Origin: Streptomyces lichenis
GTDB lineage: Bacteria; Actinomycetota; Actinomycetes; Streptomycetales; Streptomycetaceae
Direction: 5' to 3'
Assembly: GCF_023218175.1 (NCBI RefSeq)
Contig: NZ_JALPTH010000038.1
Span: 1-55,687, forward strand
Length of the DNA stretch: 55,687 nucleotides
Shown here: positions 1 to 8,882 of the stretch, piece after piece
Position numbering within the stretch: position 1 is the stretch's first letter
Layout: every line of letters begins with the position of its first letter
The notes under the pieces: generated by a model
Seen by the model: only the letters and a program-made list of their open reading frames with translations
What the model was told of the DNA's origin: nothing
Database searches by the model: none
Program-made: the position numbers and the translations under genes

Positions 1-1428
<1,428 letters not shown>

Positions 1429-1463
1429 GGCAGTGCTCCCGTGGTGCGTTCGGGGCCCAATGG

Positions 1464-1480
1464 AATGGCTACATACCATT
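1464..1480. promoter_or_regulatory. Inverted repeat upstream of the permease, candidate FadR/GntR operator
   Basis: AATGG-N7-CCATT is a perfect 5-bp inverted repeat, 36 bp upstream of the permease start. On the minus strand it reads AATGGTATGTAGCCATT and contains GGTATG, which also occurs in the palindromic site between the regulator and glnA4 (2386-2396). A spaced dyad of this kind fits a GntR/FadR-family dimer. Binding is inferred. Confidence 0.5.
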
Positions 1481-1624
1481 GCGGTGAGGGAGCGGTCTGG
1501 CAAGACCCCTGCGTTACTTTCGGGTTACGTGGGCGGGTTGAGAGTTACGCGGGCGGGTCGAGAAACGGGGGAGTGCCTGTTTCCCGGCCGCCCGCCGGGG
1601 GCTCGTGCCCGGCCGGGGGGCGGG

Positions 1625-2350
1625 TCATGCCAGGAAGCCGCGGAGCAGTGCCGCCGTGCCGAGGCAGTGCTCGCGCATCACCTCGCGCGCGCCGTCCGCG
1701 TCGCCCTCCAGTACGGCCTCCACCAGGGCGGTGTGCTGGGCCTGGGAGTGCTCCAGGTTGCGCACCAGCAGCGGGATGCAGTCCAGCAGGTCGTTGACGG
1801 TGGCCCTCACCGCCGCGTAGCTGCCGGTGAGGGAAGGGGAGCCGGCCAGTTCGGCCAGGGTGAGGTGGAAGAGGGTGTCGGCCCGGCGGTACTCCTCCAG
1901 GGGGGCGTCCCGGGTCGCGCGCAGGGCCGTGCGCAGCCGCTCGGCGCCCTGGCCGGAGAGGCCGTGCGCCGCGCAGAGCCCGGCCGCCCCCACCTCCAGC
2001 ACCTCCCGGAAGCGCAGGGTGTCCTCCAGGTCCACCGCCGCCACCCGGCGCCGCAGCTCCTCCTCGTCCGCCGAGCGGCCTGGGCGCAGCACGAAGGTGC
2101 CGCCGTAGCGGCCGCGCCGGCTCTCCACCAGTCCCTGGTCGGCCAGCACCTTCAGCACCTCGCGCAGGGTCACCCGGCTGATGCCCATCCGCTCGGCCAG
2201 CTCCCGCTCGGCCGGCAGCCGCCCGCCGTCCGGCACCAGACCGAGCCGCACCAGCTGGAGGATCTGCTCCAGCGCCTCCTCGAAACCGCTGCCCGCCCGC
2301 ACCGGACGCAGTACGGGTGCCAGGCGGTCGCCGGACTCGTTCGTCGCCAC
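1625..2350 (-). CDS. FadR/GntR family transcriptional regulator
   Basis: A 241-residue GntR-family regulator of the FadR (FCD) subfamily. The N-terminal winged helix-turn-helix spans about residues 15-85 (seen in ILQLVRLGLVPDGGRLPAER and RMGISRVTLREVLKVLADQG). An all-helical FCD ligand domain follows, with LRFREVLEVGAAGLCAAHG and a C-terminal REVMREHCLGTAALLRGF. The start is the GTG at 2350, preceded by GGAAGGGGAG; the longer open frame to 2443 would run into the divergent glnA4 control region. It is transcribed away from the ligase and towards the permease, and probably controls both units through the dyads at 2386-2396 and 1464-1480. By position it corresponds to the regulator beside S. coelicolor glnA4 (from memory). 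Confidence 0.9.
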   Translation of the reverse strand: MATNESGDRLAPVLRPVRAGSGFEEALEQILQLVRLGLVPDGGRLPAERELAERMGISRVTLREVLKVLADQGLVESRRGRYGGTFVLRPGRSADEEELRRRVAAVDLEDTLRFREVLEVGAAGLCAAHGLSGQGAERLRTALRATRDAPLEEYRRADTLFHLTLAELAGSPSLTGSYAAVRATVNDLLDCIPLLVRNLEHSQAQHTALVEAVLEGDADGAREVMREHCLGTAALLRGFLA

Positions 2351-2385
2351 TGTGGGTCTCCCCTTCCCAAGCAAAGGTCTTCCGT

Positions 2386-2396
2386 CATACCTTATG
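2386..2396. promoter_or_regulatory. Palindrome in the FadR-glnA4 divergent control region
   Basis: CATA-CCT-TATG is a perfect 4-bp dyad with a 3-bp centre in the 77-bp gap between the regulator and the ligase. It overlaps plausible -10 elements for both directions (TAAGGT towards the regulator, TACCTT towards the ligase). It shares GGTATG with the dyad upstream of the permease, so autoregulation and coordinate control are likely. Confidence 0.5.
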
Positions 2397-2427
2397 GCTC
2401 CCGGCTGGCCGAAGGAGGAGCATTCCC

Positions 2428-3807
2428 GTGGCAGACCGCACACCCCCGCTCACCGTCGAGGAGCTTCGCGCCCTCGTCGAGAGCGGCGAGATCGACACCG
2501 TCGTCCTGGCCTTCCCCGACATGCAGGGGCGGCTGGCGGGCAAGCGGTTCGCCGCCCCGTTCTTCCTCGACGAGGTGCTGGAGCACGGCGCCGAGGGCTG
2601 CGCCTATCTGCTCGCCGTCGACGTCGAGCTGAACACCGTGGACGGCTACGCCATGTCCTCCTGGGACAGCGGCTACGGCGACTTCGCCATGCGCCCCGAC
2701 CTGGCCACCCTGCGCCGGGTCCCCTGGAACGAGGGCACCGCCCTGCTGATGGCCGACCTGGTCTGGCAGGACGGCTCCCCGGTCACCGCCGCGCCCCGGC
2801 AGATCCTGCGCCGCCAGCTCGACCGGCTCGCCGAGCTCGGCTACAGCGCGCACGCCGGCACCGAGCTGGAGTTCATCGTCTTCAAGGACAGCTACGAGCA
2901 GGCCTGGGACGCCAACTACCGGGGCCTCACCCCGGTCAACCAGTACAACGTCGACTACTCGGTGCTCGGCACCGGACGGGTCGAGCCGCTGCTGCGCCGC
3001 ATCCGCAACGAGATGGCCGCCGCCGGGCTGATCGTGGAGTCCGCCAAGGGCGAGTGCAACCCCGGCCAGCACGAGATCGCCTTCCGCTACGACGAGGCGC
3101 TGACCACCTGCGACCAGCACTCCGTCTACAAGACCGGCGCCAAGGAGATCGCCGCCCAGGAGGGCCTGTCGCTCACCTTCATGGCCAAGTACGACCAGCG
3201 CGAGGGCAACTCCTGTCATATTCACCTGTCCTTGCAGGACGGTGAGGGACGGAACGTGATGGCGGCGGGGGACGGGGACCCGGACGACCCGTACGGGATG
3301 TCCCCGCTGATGCGGCACTTCCTGGCCGGGCAGCTCGCCGCGCTGCGGGACTTCACCCTGCTGTACGCGCCGAACATCAACTCGTACAAGCGCTTCCAGC
3401 CCGGTTCCTTCGCGCCGACGGCCGTCGCCTGGGGGCCGGACAACCGCACCTGCTCGCTGCGGGTGGTCGGCCACGGCCGCTCGCTGCGCTTCGAGAACCG
3501 GCTGCCCGGCGGGGACGTCAACCCCTACCTGGCCGTCGCCGGACTGGTCGCCGCCGGACTGTACGGGGTGGAGAACAAGCTCGAACTCCCCGAGGCGTGC
3601 GAGGGCAACGCCTACACGGCCGGTTTCCCCACCGTGCCCGCCACCCTGCGCGAGGCCGCCGAGCTGTGGGAGTCCAGCCCCATCGCCAAGGCCGCCTTCG
3701 GCGACGAGGTGGTGGCCCACTACCTCAACATGGCCCGGGTCGAACTCGCCGCCTTCGACGCCGCGGTGACCGACTGGGAGCTGCGCCGCTCCTTCGAACG
3801 GCTCTGA
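2428..3807 (+). CDS. glnA4: Glutamine-synthetase-like gamma-glutamyl-amine ligase (GlnA4 type)
   Basis: A 459-residue type I glutamine synthetase homologue. The GTG start at 2428 follows the strong ribosome site GAAGGAGGAG. GS landmarks are the N-terminal beta-grasp (residues about 10-105), the catalytic core with HIHLSLQDGEGRNVM, and the ATP/glutamate segment SYKRFQPGSFAPTAVAWGPD followed by RFENRLPGGDVNPYL. No adenylylation-type NLY motif is evident near the C-terminus. In S. coelicolor the related GlnA4 ligates glutamate to ethanolamine, forming gamma-glutamylethanolamide (published work, recalled). The flanking permease, aldehyde dehydrogenase and SDR support the same role here rather than ammonia assimilation. 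Other monoamines or polyamines remain possible substrates. Confidence 0.9.
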   Translation: MADRTPPLTVEELRALVESGEIDTVVLAFPDMQGRLAGKRFAAPFFLDEVLEHGAEGCAYLLAVDVELNTVDGYAMSSWDSGYGDFAMRPDLATLRRVPWNEGTALLMADLVWQDGSPVTAAPRQILRRQLDRLAELGYSAHAGTELEFIVFKDSYEQAWDANYRGLTPVNQYNVDYSVLGTGRVEPLLRRIRNEMAAAGLIVESAKGECNPGQHEIAFRYDEALTTCDQHSVYKTGAKEIAAQEGLSLTFMAKYDQREGNSCHIHLSLQDGEGRNVMAAGDGDPDDPYGMSPLMRHFLAGQLAALRDFTLLYAPNINSYKRFQPGSFAPTAVAWGPDNRTCSLRVVGHGRSLRFENRLPGGDVNPYLAVAGLVAAGLYGVENKLELPEACEGNAYTAGFPTVPATLREAAELWESSPIAKAAFGDEVVAHYLNMARVELAAFDAAVTDWELRRSFERL

Positions 3808-3848
3808 GACACGGCTCTGAGAAACGGCTCCGAGGAACGGCTCTGAGT
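3797..3848. repeat. Four tandem 13-bp repeats spanning the glnA4 stop
   Basis: Four 13-bp units (3797-3809, 3810-3822, 3823-3835, 3836-3848) with consensus AACGGCTCTGAGA. The first unit carries the real TGA at 3805-3807. With a 13-bp period the frame shifts in each copy. It lies between the ligase and the aldehyde dehydrogenase. Confidence 0.85.
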
Positions 3849-3903
3849 CACCCCGTACATCCGCAACCCCGTCCCACAGGCACGTCCGCACGTGAGGAAA
3901 CCC

Positions 3904-5283
3904 GTGACCGACCTTCGGGAAACCACCGAGCTCACCGTACTGAACCCCGCCACCGAGGAGACCGTCGCCACCGTCCCGGCCGCCGGTGCCGCCGAGGTGG
4001 ACGCCGCGGTCGCCCGGGCCGTCGCCGCCCAACGGGGGTGGGCGGCGGCCGCCCCGGCCGACCGGGCCCGGCTGCTGCGCCGCTTCGCCACCGTCGTGGA
4101 CGAGCACATCGAGGAACTGGCCCGCCTTGAGGTGACCGAGGCCGGGCACACCCTGGGCAACGCCCGCTGGGAGGCGGGAAACGTCCGCGACCTGCTGGAC
4201 TACGCCGCCGGGGGAGCGGAGCGGCTGAACGGCCGGCAGATCCCGGTCCCCGGCGGACTGGACGTCACCATCCTGGAACCGCTCGGCGTCATCGGCGTCA
4301 TCGCGCCGTGGAACTTCCCCATGCCGATCGCCGCCTGGGGCACCGCGCCCGCCCTCGCCGCGGGCAACGCGGTGATCCTCAAGCCCGCCGAGACCACCCC
4401 GCTGACCGCGCTGCGGCTCGCCGAGCTGGCCCTGGCCGCCGGGCTGCCGGAGGGGCTGTTCCAGGTGTTGCCCGGGACCGGGCCGGTCGCGGGAAACGCG
4501 CTGGTGGAGCACCCGGACGTGGCCAAGATCGTGTTCACCGGCTCCACCCCGGTCGGCAAGTCGATCATGGCCAAGGCGGCGGGCCGGCTGAAGCCGGTCA
4601 CCCTGGAACTCGGCGGCAAGAGCCCCAACATCGTCTTCGCCGACGCCGATGTGGAGGCCGCCGCGGCCGCCACCCCGATGTCCTTCCTGGACAACGCCGG
4701 GCAGGACTGCTGCGCCCGCACCCGGATCCTGGTCCAGCGGGATGTGTACGACCGCTTCCTGGCGCTGCTGGCCCCGGCGATCGAGGCGGTACGGGTCGGG
4801 GACCCCGCCGACGGGAACACCCAGATGGGACCGCTGATCTCGCGCGCCCAGCTGGACCGGGTCCGCGGCTACGTCCCGGGCGGCGCCGCCGCGATCCGCG
4901 GCAAGGCGCCCGAGGGCCCCGGCTTCTGGTTCCCGCCCACCGTCCTCACCGCGGCCGGGGCGGACGACCCGGTCGCCGTGGAGGAGGTCTTCGGGCCCGT
5001 GGCCGTGGTCCTGCCCTTCGCGGACGAGGCCGACGCGGTACGGCTGGCCAACGCCACCGACTACGGCCTGGCCGGCTCGCTGTGGACCCGGGACGTCGGC
5101 CGCGCGCTGCGGGTCTCCGCCGCGGTCCGGGCCGGCAACCTCTCCGTCAACTCCCACTCGTCCGTCCGCTACTGGACCCCGTTCGGCGGCTTCAAGCAGT
5201 CCGGCATCGGCCGCGAACTGGGCCCCGACGCCCTCACCGCCTTCACCGAGACCAAGAACGTCTTCCTGAGCACGGAGGTCTGA
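3904..5283 (+). CDS. NAD(P)-dependent aldehyde dehydrogenase
   Basis: A 459-residue ALDH superfamily enzyme that oxidises an aldehyde to an acid in the cytoplasm. The Rossmann region contains APWNFPMPIAAWGTAPALAA and FTGSTPVGKSI. The general base is Glu235 in LELGGKSP, and the nucleophile is Cys269 in DNAGQDC. The chosen GTG at 3904 follows GTGAGGAAA; the GTG four codons upstream lies inside that ribosome site. The gene is 4 bases from the downstream SDR and 96 bp after the ligase, so the three probably form one transcript. In the proposed ethanolamine route it would oxidise gamma-glutamyl-acetaldehyde; that substrate is inferred from context. Confidence 0.92.
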   Translation: MTDLRETTELTVLNPATEETVATVPAAGAAEVDAAVARAVAAQRGWAAAAPADRARLLRRFATVVDEHIEELARLEVTEAGHTLGNARWEAGNVRDLLDYAAGGAERLNGRQIPVPGGLDVTILEPLGVIGVIAPWNFPMPIAAWGTAPALAAGNAVILKPAETTPLTALRLAELALAAGLPEGLFQVLPGTGPVAGNALVEHPDVAKIVFTGSTPVGKSIMAKAAGRLKPVTLELGGKSPNIVFADADVEAAAAATPMSFLDNAGQDCCARTRILVQRDVYDRFLALLAPAIEAVRVGDPADGNTQMGPLISRAQLDRVRGYVPGGAAAIRGKAPEGPGFWFPPTVLTAAGADDPVAVEEVFGPVAVVLPFADEADAVRLANATDYGLAGSLWTRDVGRALRVSAAVRAGNLSVNSHSSVRYWTPFGGFKQSGIGRELGPDALTAFTETKNVFLSTEV

Positions 5284-5287
5284 CCCC

Positions 5288-6130
5288 ATGACCGACACCC
5301 CCGGCACCACCCCTGACACCACCCCCGTGGTCCCCGGCGCCGCCGCCGCGAGCGCGGCCCCGGTGTGCCGCCGGCTGGTCGGCCGCACCGCCGTGATCAC
5401 CGGCGCCGGCAGCGGCATCGGGCTCGCCACCGCCCGCCGGTTCGCCGCCGAGGGCGCCAAGGTGGTCTGCGCGGACATCGACGAGCGGGCCGGCAAGGCC
5501 GCCGCCGACGAGGTCGACGGGCTCTTCGTACGGGTCGACGTGACCGACCCCGAGCAGGTCGAGGCGCTGTTCAGGACCGCGTACGACACCTACGGCAGCG
5601 TGGACGTCGCCTTCAACAACGCGGGCATCTCGCCGCCCGACGACGACTCCATCCTGGAGACCGGACTGGAGGCCTGGAAGCGGGTCCAGGAGGTCAACCT
5701 CACTTCTGTCTACCTCTGCTGCAAGGCCGCGCTGCCCTATATGCGGCGCCAGGGCCGCGGCTCCATCATCAACACGGCCTCCTTCGTCGCCATCATGGGC
5801 GCCGCCACCAGCCAGATCTCCTACACCGCCTCCAAGGGCGGGGTGCTGGCCATGTCCCGGGAACTGGGCGTGCAGTTCGCCCGGGAGGGCATCCGGGTCA
5901 ACGCGCTCTGCCCCGGGCCGGTCAACACCCCGCTGCTCCAGGAGCTGTTCGCCAAGGACCCGGAGCGGGCGGCCCGGCGGCTGGTGCACATCCCGGTCGG
6001 CCGGTTCGCCGAGGCCGAGGAGATCGCCGCCGCGGTCGCCTTCCTGGCGAGCGACGACTCCTCGTTCATCAACGCCACGGACTTCCTGGTGGACGGCGGT
6101 ATCTCGGGCGCCTACGTCACCCCGATGTAG
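5288..6130 (+). CDS. Short-chain dehydrogenase/reductase
   Basis: A 280-residue classical SDR. After a low-complexity N-terminus of about 30 residues rich in Thr/Pro/Ala, the cofactor motif TGAGSGIG appears, followed by NNAG and the catalytic YTASK. The fold ends normally with FLVDGGISGAYVTPM. The start lies 4 bases after the aldehyde dehydrogenase stop with GGAGGT upstream, indicating translational coupling. Such an enzyme could oxidise the alcohol of gamma-glutamylethanolamide before the aldehyde dehydrogenase acts (inference). Sequence alone would also fit a 3-oxoacyl reductase-like enzyme. Confidence 0.9.
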   Translation: MTDTPGTTPDTTPVVPGAAAASAAPVCRRLVGRTAVITGAGSGIGLATARRFAAEGAKVVCADIDERAGKAAADEVDGLFVRVDVTDPEQVEALFRTAYDTYGSVDVAFNNAGISPPDDDSILETGLEAWKRVQEVNLTSVYLCCKAALPYMRRQGRGSIINTASFVAIMGAATSQISYTASKGGVLAMSRELGVQFAREGIRVNALCPGPVNTPLLQELFAKDPERAARRLVHIPVGRFAEAEEIAAAVAFLASDDSSFINATDFLVDGGISGAYVTPM

Positions 6131-6278
6131 TAGGGCCGTCACCCGGGTGTGGGGCCGTCGCCCCGGTGTGGGGTCCTCGCCCCGGTGTGGGGCGGTCACC
6201 TCGGTGTGGGGCGGCCACCTCGGTGGCGGGCCATCGCCCCGGTGTGGGGCCGCCACCTCGGTGTACGGCCGTCGCCCC
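6127..6278. repeat. Minisatellite of 19-bp units starting at the SDR stop codon
   Basis: Seven clear 19-bp units run from 6146 to 6278 (starts 6146, 6165, 6184, 6203, 6222, 6241, 6260), with consensus GGTGTGGGGCCGTCGCCCC. A degenerate eighth unit at 6127-6145 contains the SDR stop. Many units hold a small hairpin (GGGGC-CGTC-GCCCC). The array fills most of the gap to the next gene and encodes nothing convincing. Confidence 0.9.
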
Positions 6279-6316
6279 GGCCGGGGGTGGAGCCGAGCCC
6301 TCCGCTCCCGGCCCCC

Positions 6317-6322
6317 TACAGT
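6317..6322 (+). promoter_or_regulatory. -10 box for a leaderless transcript
   Basis: TACAGT followed by exactly 6 nt and then ATG at 6329. There is no Shine-Dalgarno sequence before that start, which fits transcription beginning at or next to the start codon. Confidence 0.5.
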
Positions 6323-6328
6323 GGCGCC

Positions 6329-7468
6329 ATGGCCATGACGACCCCGCCCGGCTGGTACCCGGACCCCGCCGCCCCCGCCCTGGAACGCTGGTGGGACGGC
6401 AGCGCGTGGAGCGGGAGCACGCGTCGGCCGGGGGCTGGTGGCGCGGGTGCTCCGGGGGCGGACGAGGTTGCCCCCGGCCCGTACGCGGCGGGGGTCGGTG
6501 GGACGGCTACACCTGGCGGCCCGTACCCGGCGCCCGGCGGGGCGGCCACCCCCAACCCGTACCCCGGCGGCTTCGGCCCGGCGGCTCCGGGGCCGTATCC
6601 GGGGAACCCGTACCGGGACCTCCCGGTGGCCGGCCCGTACGGGGGTACGGCCCAGGGGCACCCGGTCGCCCCTGCCCCGGCCGCCGCCCCCGGCCGTGGC
6701 CGGCGCCGGGTCGGGCCCGTGCTGCTCGCCGCGGTGGCGGTCACCCTGGCGGTGGTGCTGCTCCGCCCCGGGGGCGGGCCCGGCGACGGGCCGGGCGGCA
6801 CCGCGGCGCCCGCGCCGACCGGGTCGGCTGGCCCGACGGCCACCGGGACCACCTCCGCGCCCAGCCCGGACGCCGACGGCGCGGACGACGGCTCCGGGGG
6901 TGAACCCACCGCGCTCACCGACCAGTTGAACGGCATCACCGTGCCCATCCCGGACGGCTGGGAGAAGCCGGAGTTCTCCAGCTCCGAGGTGCCCCTCGCC
7001 ACCACCACCGCCACCGACGACTGCCCCGCCTCCTCCTGGCGCTCCTGTCCGCGCGGCAGCGTCAACTCCCGTACCGCCGCCGCGGCGGGCGACGGCAGCC
7101 CGAGGGCCATCGCCCTCGCCGACATCGCCGAGGCCGCCGAGGAGGCCTTCGGGGAGGACTCCCTGCGCAACCGCCCCTACGGCGGCATCCGCTCCCACCA
7201 GGTCGTCGCCGAGCGCTCCGTCTCGGTGGCCGGCCGCACCGGGTACCTGGTCCGCTGGCGGGTGACCACCGAGCAGGGGCCCGGCGGGCATGTCCAGTCC
7301 GTGGTGTTCCCCTCGCCGGTCGGCAGCGAGGCGCCGGTCGCCGTACGGATCGCCCTCTCGGCCGCCCCCGGCTCCCCGCCGCTCACCACCATGGACCGGA
7401 TCACCGACGGCATCCGCCCTGTCGGCGACGCCACCGGCGGCGGGGTCGGCAGCTCCATCGGCCCGTAG
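6329..7468 (+). CDS. DUF2510 domain membrane protein
   Basis: A 379-residue protein of unknown function. The N-terminus carries a DUF2510 module (PPGWYPDPAAPALERWWDGS, residues about 5-30), a short Trp-rich domain common in actinobacterial membrane proteins. A Gly/Pro/Tyr-rich linker follows (repeated PYPG-like motifs to about residue 120), then one transmembrane helix (VLLAAVAVTLAVVLL). The extracytoplasmic C-terminal domain of about 200 residues contains two Cys (DDCPASSWRSCPRGS) and begins ITVPIPDGWEKPEFSSS. An alternative ATG lies two codons later. The gene is tail-to-tail with the aldolase, 15 bp apart. The real function is unknown. Confidence 0.85.
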   Translation: MAMTTPPGWYPDPAAPALERWWDGSAWSGSTRRPGAGGAGAPGADEVAPGPYAAGVGGTATPGGPYPAPGGAATPNPYPGGFGPAAPGPYPGNPYRDLPVAGPYGGTAQGHPVAPAPAAAPGRGRRRVGPVLLAAVAVTLAVVLLRPGGGPGDGPGGTAAPAPTGSAGPTATGTTSAPSPDADGADDGSGGEPTALTDQLNGITVPIPDGWEKPEFSSSEVPLATTTATDDCPASSWRSCPRGSVNSRTAAAAGDGSPRAIALADIAEAAEEAFGEDSLRNRPYGGIRSHQVVAERSVSVAGRTGYLVRWRVTTEQGPGGHVQSVVFPSPVGSEAPVAVRIALSAAPGSPPLTTMDRITDGIRPVGDATGGGVGSSIGP

Positions 7469-7483
7469 GGACCGGGGGAGGGG

Positions 7484-8698
7484 TCAGAGGAAGGTGCGGC
7501 CCTCGCCTCGGTAGGTGGGCACCGAGGCCGTCACCTGGTCGCCCTCCACCAGGTGCAGGGTGTCGAACCGCTCGCACAGCTCGCCCGCCTTGGCGTGCCG
7601 GAACCACACCTTGTCGCCGATCAGCAGATCGTCCGCGGCCGCGCCGAGCAGCGGGGTCTGCACCTCCCCGGCCGCCTCCAGCGGGTCGTAGCGCAGCCCC
7701 TCCGGGAGGTACGGGACGGGCAGCCGGTCCTCGCCGACCGGCCCCGACGCCGGGTAGCCGCCGCCGAGCACGGTCACACAGCCCATCCCCGGGCGGCGCA
7801 CCACCGGCTGGGCGAACAGCGCCGCCGGGCGCCCGGAGAACGACGAGTAGTGGTCGAACAGCCGCGGCTGGTACAGCCCCGACCCGGCCGCCACCTCGGT
7901 CACCGCCGCCTCCGCCGCCGTGTGCTGGACGCTGCCGGTGCCGCCGCCGTTGACGAACTCCAGCTCCGGTGCCACCGCCCGTACGGCTGCCACCGCGGCC
8001 GCCCGCCGCACCGCCAGCTCCCGGCGGGCCGCCGACTGCATCAGCCGGATGCCGCGCGAGCGCAGCGGCTGCCCGGCCACCGCGTCGCCGACCCCGGCCA
8101 CATGCCCCTCGTACGCCATCAGCCCGACCACCCGGAAACCCGGGCGCCGGGCCACCGAGCGGGCCAGCTCGGCGAGTTGCCCCGGCTCCCGCAGCGGCGA
8201 GCGGCGCGCCCCGACCCGTATCCGCCCGCCGAGCAGCCGCAGCGAGGTGTCCAGCTCCAGGCAGACCCGGACCTCCTCCCGGCCGCCGTCCCGGGCGCAG
8301 TCGATCAGGTCCAGCTGGGCCGGGTCGTCCACCACCACCGTCACCGCGCCGGCCAGTTTGGCGTCCCCGGTCAGCTCGGCGAAGCCCGCCTGGTCCACCG
8401 ACGGATAGGCGAGGAGCACGTCCTCGAACCCGGCCCGGGCCAGCCAGAGCGACTCCGCCAGCGTGTACGACATCACCCCGGCGAACCCGTCCCTGGCCAG
8501 CACCCGCTCCAGCAGCGCCCGGCAGCGTACGGACTTGCTCGCCACCCGCACCGGCTTGCCGCCCGCCCGGCGCACCAGATCGGCCGCGTTGGCGTCGAAC
8601 GCGTCGAGGTCGACCACCGCGAGCGGGGCGTCGAAGGAGGCGGTGGCCCGGTCGTAGCGGGCACGGTCGGCGGCGCGCGGAGTCATGGGCGGAGTCAT
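7484..8698 (-). CDS. PLP-dependent amino acid deaminase/aldolase (alanine racemase N-terminal fold)
   Basis: A 404-residue fold-type III PLP enzyme related to D-threonine aldolase and D-amino acid dehydratases. The N-terminal TIM barrel holds the likely PLP lysine in PVRVASKSVRC, and VNGGGTGS supplies a phosphate-binding glycine loop. The C-terminal beta domain ends with GDKVWFRHAKAGELCERFD, where a His and a downstream Asp resemble the metal site of D-threonine aldolase. The start at 8698 is chosen over 8686 because the latter has only coding sequence upstream. It probably cleaves or deaminates a beta-hydroxy D-amino acid; the substrate cannot be read from the sequence. Confidence 0.85.
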   Translation of the reverse strand: MTPPMTPRAADRARYDRATASFDAPLAVVDLDAFDANAADLVRRAGGKPVRVASKSVRCRALLERVLARDGFAGVMSYTLAESLWLARAGFEDVLLAYPSVDQAGFAELTGDAKLAGAVTVVVDDPAQLDLIDCARDGGREEVRVCLELDTSLRLLGGRIRVGARRSPLREPGQLAELARSVARRPGFRVVGLMAYEGHVAGVGDAVAGQPLRSRGIRLMQSAARRELAVRRAAAVAAVRAVAPELEFVNGGGTGSVQHTAAEAAVTEVAAGSGLYQPRLFDHYSSFSGRPAALFAQPVVRRPGMGCVTVLGGGYPASGPVGEDRLPVPYLPEGLRYDPLEAAGEVQTPLLGAAADDLLIGDKVWFRHAKAGELCERFDTLHLVEGDQVTASVPTYRGEGRTFL

Positions 8699-8882
8699 GC
8701 GGCGAGCCTGCCAGAAGCCACTACCGGTGGGTAGGGGGATGTTCCGGTCAGATCCGGCCCCGCCCCCGGACGGGGCCCCGGTCGTGTTCTCCGACGGGTC
8801 TGGCCAGCCCGTAGAGTGAGCCGGACACGCTGACGAACGGGCCTGCCCCGCGCGGCGATCCGGACGACCGCCAGGGGGGCGG

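Noticed and set aside
2392..5589. 1065-codon open frame on the minus strand across glnA4 and the aldehyde dehydrogenase
   Set aside because: The plus strand encodes two conserved enzymes; the minus translation is Gly/Arg/Val-rich without recognisable motifs, a usual high-GC antisense shadow.
6147..6338. Small open frames in the 19-bp repeat array
   Set aside because: They only reflect reading the minisatellite; the peptide is a repeated GRRPGVG-like pattern.
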